A DNA stretch of 11,037 nucleotides from Chloroflexota bacterium (GTDB lineage: Bacteria > Chloroflexota > Anaerolineae > B4-G1 > SLSP01). Where the stretch lies: the NCBI GenBank assembly GCA_022707665.1, contig JAKJAE010000018.1:1-11037 (forward strand). Direction: 5' to 3'. The notes under the pieces are model-generated. The model searched no databases. It saw only the letters and a program-made list of their open reading frames with translations, and was not told the origin of the DNA. The position numbers were made by a program, and so were the translations under genes. Below, in pieces: positions 7,069 to 11,037 of the stretch (position 1 is its first letter; each line of letters opens with the position of its first letter).

Positions 7069-7320
7069 CTTTCCTCCCTTGGGCTGTCCCTTACATGGCC
7101 CATCTTACCCCAAACGATGGGAACCCAAAAGCCGGCAATGCAAGGCCCTGGTTTGAGCCTGTTCTGCAACGATCGCGGTGATAGACATCGCCCACTTTCA
7201 CCGTTCCCTGACCTTGCCTCCATCCGTGCTATAATCTCAGTAGGCTCGCGTTCTGCTGGCGCCCGCATAGCTGACTCCCTGCGCATACCCGCGATCCGTC
7301 GTCTGGCTGAGTGACTCGAT
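7069..7320. other. Divergent intergenic spacer
   Basis: This 252-base spacer separates the minus-strand nuclease operon from the plus-strand nucleotidyltransferase operon and must hold the start signals of both. The plus-strand promoter is clear (7208-7235). For the minus strand I see only a weak TAAGAT (four of six consensus bases, near 7101-7106) with no good -35 box at the right distance. No RNA gene or long repeat is visible. Confidence 0.6.
7208..7235 (+). promoter_or_regulatory. Promoter of the DHH-CBS-nucleotidyltransferase operon
   Basis: A perfect -10 box TATAAT (7230-7235) follows a 16-base spacer after CTGACC (7208-7213), four of six matches to the -35 consensus. Transcription would start near 7242, leaving a leader of about 80 bases before the ATG at 7321. 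I see no strong fold or attenuator in that leader. Confidence 0.6.
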
Positions 7321-10002
7321 ATGCAGATAATCCTGACGCACGAGAACGCTGACTTCGATGCCATTGCCAGTCTGTTGGCAGCGCACCGGCTCTACCCGGG
7401 CGCGTTGCCCGTATTGCCGCATCGGGTCAATCGCAACGTGCAAGCTTTCCTATCCCTCTATGGACCAGGACTCCCCTTCCTTCGCCAGGATGAGCTGCCG
7501 CGGGCGAGAACCATTCAGCGCGTCATCCTCGTCGACACCTCCAAGCTCACCCCTGTGCGAGGCGCTGATTCCAGCGATGCTCAGGTTCTGGTCATTGACC
7601 ACCACTCTCCGCCTGAGTCTCCCCCGGCCAACTGGCAATTCCAGGTGGATGCACTTGGAGCCACAACCACACTTCTGGCAGAGGCGATCTCTGCCCGTCT
7701 CGTCGCGATCTCACCAGCCGAAGCCACGCTGATGCTGGCCGGGATCTACGAAGATACCGGCAACCTCACCTATGCCTCGACCACGCCACGCGACTTGCGT
7801 GCAGCGGCCTGGCTGATCGACCAGGGCGCGGATCTGGAGATCGCCACGGAATTCCTCGAACACCCGTTGACGCCGGCGCAACAGGCCATCTATGAGAGCC
7901 TGGGCACTCATATGGAGACGTTGGTCATCGACGGTCATCCCGTGATCCTGAGCTGGGCCGTGTCACCACCGGACACCGAGGAGGAGATCTCGACGCTGGC
8001 ACACAAGCTCCGTAACCTTCTGGAGCCCAGCGCCCTCTTCATCCTTGTACAGATTGGTGACAACGTTCAATTGGTCGCCCGCAGCGCTACCGATGACATC
8101 AACGTGGCTGCCGTCGCCGAGCGCTTCGGCGGAGGTGGCCACGATCGGGCCGCAGCGGCCCTGATCCGGAACCAATCGGCCTTTGGCCTGGCCAACGAGC
8201 TGCGCGATCTGCTTCCGGCCTATGTTCAGCCCCGCGTCAAGGTGCGCGACCTGATGTCCTATGGCGTGCGACGTGTCTCGCCCGATGAACCCATCGAGCA
8301 GGTTGCCAGACAGATGCTACAGACGGGCCACGAGGGCTTTCCTGTCGTTGATGCCTCCAGCCAGGTCGTGGGCCTGGTCACGCGCAACGCGGTTGACCGC
8401 GCCATGCAGCACCGGCTTAACGGGCAACCAGTCCGACGCATCATGCACACGGGGTCGGTGACCGTCTCACCCGAGGACTCCGTTGAGCACGTCAGAGCCC
8501 TGATGATCCAGACCGGCTGGGGACAGATACCGGTCATCCAGGACGACCACATCGTTGGTGTGGTGACGCGCACCGACCTTATCCGCCTCTACGCCACACC
8601 CCAGACGGCAGAGCGCCAACGGATTGCGCACCTGATGGAGCAGGCAATCGCGGCTCCGTTGCTGACCCTGATCCGGCGGATCGGTGCCGAAGCTGCCGAT
8701 GCGGGATTCGTTGTCTACTTCGTCGGTGGGCTCGTCAGGGACCTGCTGCTCGGCCACGACATCGTCGATGTCGATCTCGTTGTTGAGGGCGACGCCATGG
8801 AGCTTGCCCACACGATGGCCGAGCTCTATGGCGGGACCGTCCGCAGCCATGCCCGTTTTGGTACCGCGAAGTGGATCCTGCCTGAGAGTGTCTGGGAGAC
8901 CGTCGGAAGAGAGCCGCATCATTCGGACTCGGCAAGCTCAGAACCTCAACCTCGCCAGAATCGCGGCGCGTTGCCGTACTTCGTCGATATGGTCACCGCG
9001 CGCACAGAGTTCTATGAACACCCCACTGCGCTACCCATGGTCGCACAGAGCTCAATCAAGCAGGATCTGCACCGGCGCGACTTCACCATCAACACACTGG
9101 CGATACGTCTGGATCCTCAGCAGTGGGGCGAGATGCTGGACTTCTATGGAGGCCGCGCAGATCTCGAATTGGGCATCATCAGGGTGCTCCACAGTCTGAG
9201 CTTTGTTGACGACCCCACCCGAATTCTGCGAGCAGCACGGTTCGAGGCTCGGTTGGGCTTCAGGATTGACGAGCGCAGTGAAGCGCTCATCGCAGAGGCA
9301 ATCCCCCTGCTCGATCGCATCAGCGGAGAGCGGATCCGCCATGAGCTGGACCTGATTTTCCAGGAGGCCAAGCCCGAGGATGCGCTTGATCGCCTCGATT
9401 CACTGGGGGTGCTCAAGGTGCTCAGCGCAGGATTGACAAGTGATCCATGGCTGGCCGAGCGTCTCCGCCGCCTGCGGGAGACCTTCACCGGCGCACTCTG
9501 GGAAATCAGCACGCCAGACGAGTGGCGTCTGCTCCACTGGGCTGTATTTACCCACCGCCTCGATAGTCGTGCGTTCAACAGGCTGCGGAGGCAACTCAGA
9601 CTTCCAACCCGCCTCGCCGAGTTGCACTCAGGACAGACAGCCGTCAGAAAGGCGCTGGCGGTGGTCGCAAAAGCCAATCGGCCGGGCGTCATCGCCGAAT
9701 GTCTCGATCCATTCGATCTGATGACTTTGGCACTGGCCTGGCTTACGACCGACGATTCGATGCTGCAGGAGCGACTTGCGGCCTATGCCCAGACGTGGCG
9801 ACACGTGAGGCCACAGCTAACCGGTGACGACCTAAAACAACTGGGGCTCAAGCCTGGCCCGGTCTATCGGGAGATCTTACAGGGGCTGCGCCTATCCCGG
9901 CTGGATGGGTCGATCGGCACGCGCGATGAGGAAATCGCCTGGGTCAGGGCTCATTTCGCACTTGATGACATGCAGTCGGCCCAGCAGACGGAGGCTCAGT
10001 AG
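7321..10002 (+). CDS. DHH-DHHA1 / double CBS / class II tRNA nucleotidyltransferase fusion
   Basis: 893 residues in three parts. First, a DHH phosphoesterase: NADFDAIAS (9-17), VDTS (71-74), IDHHSPPE (92-99), YEDTGNLTY (143-151), then DHHA1 with GGGGHDRAAAA (270-280); this fold cleaves short oligonucleotides or cyclic dinucleotides. Second, two CBS domains (about 308-362 and 374-428), which usually bind adenosine nucleotides. Third, a poly(A) polymerase/CCA-type head: FVGGLVRDLLLG (467-478), metal-binding DVDLVVEG (483-490), RRDFTINTLA (585-594) and DDPTRILRAARFEARLGF (630-647). The architecture is known in bacteria, where the last part adds A or CCA to tRNA 3' ends; which of these it does here cannot be read. 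A polar stretch at about 525-550 looks like a disordered insertion in the nucleotidyltransferase. The ATG at 7321 has an in-frame TGA nine bases upstream and only a weak Shine-Dalgarno. The next gene overlaps its stop. Confidence 0.95.
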   Translation: MQIILTHENADFDAIASLLAAHRLYPGALPVLPHRVNRNVQAFLSLYGPGLPFLRQDELPRARTIQRVILVDTSKLTPVRGADSSDAQVLVIDHHSPPESPPANWQFQVDALGATTTLLAEAISARLVAISPAEATLMLAGIYEDTGNLTYASTTPRDLRAAAWLIDQGADLEIATEFLEHPLTPAQQAIYESLGTHMETLVIDGHPVILSWAVSPPDTEEEISTLAHKLRNLLEPSALFILVQIGDNVQLVARSATDDINVAAVAERFGGGGHDRAAAALIRNQSAFGLANELRDLLPAYVQPRVKVRDLMSYGVRRVSPDEPIEQVARQMLQTGHEGFPVVDASSQVVGLVTRNAVDRAMQHRLNGQPVRRIMHTGSVTVSPEDSVEHVRALMIQTGWGQIPVIQDDHIVGVVTRTDLIRLYATPQTAERQRIAHLMEQAIAAPLLTLIRRIGAEAADAGFVVYFVGGLVRDLLLGHDIVDVDLVVEGDAMELAHTMAELYGGTVRSHARFGTAKWILPESVWETVGREPHHSDSASSEPQPRQNRGALPYFVDMVTARTEFYEHPTALPMVAQSSIKQDLHRRDFTINTLAIRLDPQQWGEMLDFYGGRADLELGIIRVLHSLSFVDDPTRILRAARFEARLGFRIDERSEALIAEAIPLLDRISGERIRHELDLIFQEAKPEDALDRLDSLGVLKVLSAGLTSDPWLAERLRRLRETFTGALWEISTPDEWRLLHWAVFTHRLDSRAFNRLRRQLRLPTRLAELHSGQTAVRKALAVVAKANRPGVIAECLDPFDLMTLALAWLTTDDSMLQERLAAYAQTWRHVRPQLTGDDLKQLGLKPGPVYREILQGLRLSRLDGSIGTRDEEIAWVRAHFALDDMQSAQQTEAQ

Positions 10003-10643
10003 TGGGACTGGTATATCCCTCCTTTCAGGCATTGCGACTTGCCGACCAGATCATCGAGGCTGTCGCCGGGAAAGTCTCTGGATACCAGGGACGGCTCGGG
10101 GCTCGCTGGTATTGGCGGCTCAACGGTGGCATCCTGGTCACCTTCGAGTTGGCCTATCGGGTTACGCAACAGCGCTGGGACGTGTTGCACGGCGAAGCAG
10201 TCACGCCACGGGTCGGAATCTTCAGCGCTGCGGACTTCCCCTTTGGCATCTACGGTACGCTCGTCGAGTCTCCTCCCTTCATCCACGACCTGGACGGCAG
10301 CGCGGAATGGTCAAACCGCCTCTACTTCCAGATGGGACACCTCATCGACGATGCGTGTCGATGGTTGGAGACTCTGCTGGCGACAGCGCTCGATCCTCAG
10401 GTCAACCCACCTGCAGCCTTCCCGGCGCTGACCGAAGTTGAGCGCATCCTGGTGCTCTACGCGGTCAACAAACTTCAGGGCAGGTTCACGCTTACGGCCC
10501 TGCACAACGCCTTTCGCGACACCGTATCCTATAGCGCCCTCGCAGGCATCGCCCGCCGATGGGAGGAAGCCAGTCTCCTCACGGGGCGACCCCGCCGGGT
10601 GACGATCGCCCTTCAGGCGCTCGCCGAACCGGATCGATTCTGA
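10002..10643 (+). CDS. Uncharacterised 213-residue protein coupled to the nucleotidyltransferase gene
   Basis: I do not recognise this protein. It starts with GTG at 10002, sharing one base with the previous stop (TAGTG). A GGAGG at 9990-9994 lies seven bases before the start, so translation is probably coupled. The first half (about 25-125) is rich in aromatic residues (RWYWRL at 35-40, RLYFQMGHLIDD at 106-117) and looks like a compact alpha/beta domain. The second half (about 143-205) has the helix pattern of a winged helix: TEVERILVLYAVNKL, then FTLTALHNAF, then YSALAGIARRWEEASLL and a basic RPRRVTIALQAL. This could bind nucleic acid, but that is inferred from pattern only. There is no signal peptide or membrane segment and only one cysteine (119). 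Its place after a tRNA-end enzyme suggests RNA metabolism. Confidence 0.85.
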   Translation: MGLVYPSFQALRLADQIIEAVAGKVSGYQGRLGARWYWRLNGGILVTFELAYRVTQQRWDVLHGEAVTPRVGIFSAADFPFGIYGTLVESPPFIHDLDGSAEWSNRLYFQMGHLIDDACRWLETLLATALDPQVNPPAAFPALTEVERILVLYAVNKLQGRFTLTALHNAFRDTVSYSALAGIARRWEEASLLTGRPRRVTIALQALAEPDRF

Positions 10644-10764
10644 AGCGGGACAGCCGTGGGCTGAGGCAAGTCGGGCAGCCCCTGTGAACTCGGCCGGTTG
10701 AACTGGCCCCGACACGGCCCAAGCGTGCTTGGCCGACCAGAAGCGAGATCCCCGGAGAAAGAAT
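10644..10764 (+). other. Spacer before transketolase with three possible hairpins
   Basis: This 121-base GC-rich spacer has three inverted repeats in a row: GGGCTG/CAGCCC (10658-10663 with 10676-10681), GGCCGGT/ACTGGCC (10692-10708, one G-T pair, loop TGA) and CGGCC-AAG/CTT-GGCCG (10715-10735, one bulged C). None is followed by a T run, so they are not standard intrinsic terminators. I see no good sigma-70 promoter, so transketolase may be cotranscribed with the genes before it. Confidence 0.4.
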
Positions 10765-11037
10765 ATGCCGAAGACCGAACTCGATCAACGATGCATCAAT
10801 GCGTTGCGTGTACTGGCGATGGACGGGGTGCAGAAAGCAAACTCCGGCCATCCCGGTATGCCTATGGGCATGGCCGACGTGGCCTATACCCTCTGGACAC
10901 GCCATCTCAGACACAATCCACACAACCCCAGATGGCCCAACCGCGATCGGTTCATTCTGTCTGCGGGTCACGGCTCCATACTGCTCTACAGCTTGCTCTA
11001 CCTGACGGGCTATCCCATCTCAATGGAGGATCTCAAA
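10765..11037 (+). CDS. tkt: Transketolase, N-terminal part, cut by window edge
   Basis: The first 91 codons are visible; full transketolases are about 650-670 residues. Transketolase is a cytoplasmic, thiamine-diphosphate-dependent enzyme that moves two-carbon units between sugar phosphates in the non-oxidative pentose phosphate (or Calvin) pathway. Diagnostic motifs are [20 protein letters not shown] (25-44), [12 protein letters not shown] (61-72) and [11 protein letters not shown] (73-83). They include the conserved histidines of the cofactor and substrate site (His29 and His70). The ATG at 10765 has a GGAG seven bases upstream. The spacing to the preceding gene is 121 bases. Nothing visible links its function to the tRNA-end genes before it. 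Confidence 0.96.
   Translation, partial: MPKTELDQRCINALRVLAMDGVQKANSGHPGMPMGMADVAYTLWTRHLRHNPHNPRWPNRDRFILSAGHGSILLYSLLYLTGYPISMEDLK

Noticed and set aside
7177..7192. GGTGAT-AGAC-ATCGCC hairpin in the divergent spacer
   Set aside because: A six-pair stem with one G-T pair, no T run, and lying upstream of the plus-strand -35 box; easily chance in this composition, so not called a terminator or operator.
10698..10727. TTGAAC as a -35 box for a tkt promoter
   Set aside because: At a 17-base spacing the -10 position reads AAGCGT, which does not resemble TATAAT, and neighbouring spacings are no better.
1..11037. Defence system, phage, mobile element, CRISPR array or tRNA gene
   Set aside because: All spacers are short and hold no spaced direct repeats, cloverleaf folds or transposase fragments, and every gene but two is a familiar housekeeping or regulatory type.

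Overview
The window is ordinary bacterial chromosome, densely coded and GC-rich (about 60% by eye). It holds ten protein genes: eight complete, and two cut by the window ends. The first seven lie on the minus strand and the last three on the plus strand, diverging from a 252-base spacer at 7069-7320. I see no tRNA, rRNA, CRISPR array, insertion sequence, phage gene or toxin-antitoxin pair, and no gene-free stretch over 300 bases. The style of the ROK repressor, the two-HRDC-like RNase D, the DHH-CBS-nucleotidyltransferase fusion and the LipM-type octanoyltransferase together suggest a member of the Chloroflexota (Anaerolineae-like). This is a judgement from protein style, not a search result.

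Left block (1-2117, minus strand): a ROK-family repressor gene is followed 26 bases later by namZ (DUF1343, exo-beta-N-acetylmuramidase), which runs off the left edge. Both sit behind one near-consensus sigma-70 promoter (TTGACA, 17-base spacer, TATACT). AT-rich inverted repeats lie on its -10 and start-site region, as expected for an autoregulated cell-wall-sugar recycling unit.

Middle block (2170-7068, minus strand): in transcription order, a 69-residue two-helix membrane protein, xseA (exonuclease VII large subunit), rnd (RNase D), a beta-CASP metallo-beta-lactamase ribonuclease, and a LipM-type octanoyltransferase. Gaps are 8 to 33 bases, so this looks like one operon. A second strong promoter sits at the xseA/rnd junction. 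Its -10 lies so close to the rnd start codon that the transcript would be almost leaderless. No xseB follows xseA.

Right block (7230-11037, plus strand): a promoter with a perfect TATAAT precedes an 893-residue fusion protein (DHH-DHHA1 phosphoesterase, two CBS domains, class II tRNA nucleotidyltransferase). A 213-residue protein I cannot identify follows, its GTG start overlapping the previous stop by one base. After a 121-base spacer with several possible hairpins comes the first 91 codons of transketolase.

The clearest theme is nucleic-acid turnover: exonuclease VII, RNase D, a beta-CASP RNase and, divergently, a phosphoesterase/tRNA-end-adding fusion sit next to each other. No obviously new system is present. 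The best leads are the unidentified 213-residue partner of the nucleotidyltransferase fusion, the ROK/NamZ operator, and the leaderless rnd promoter.
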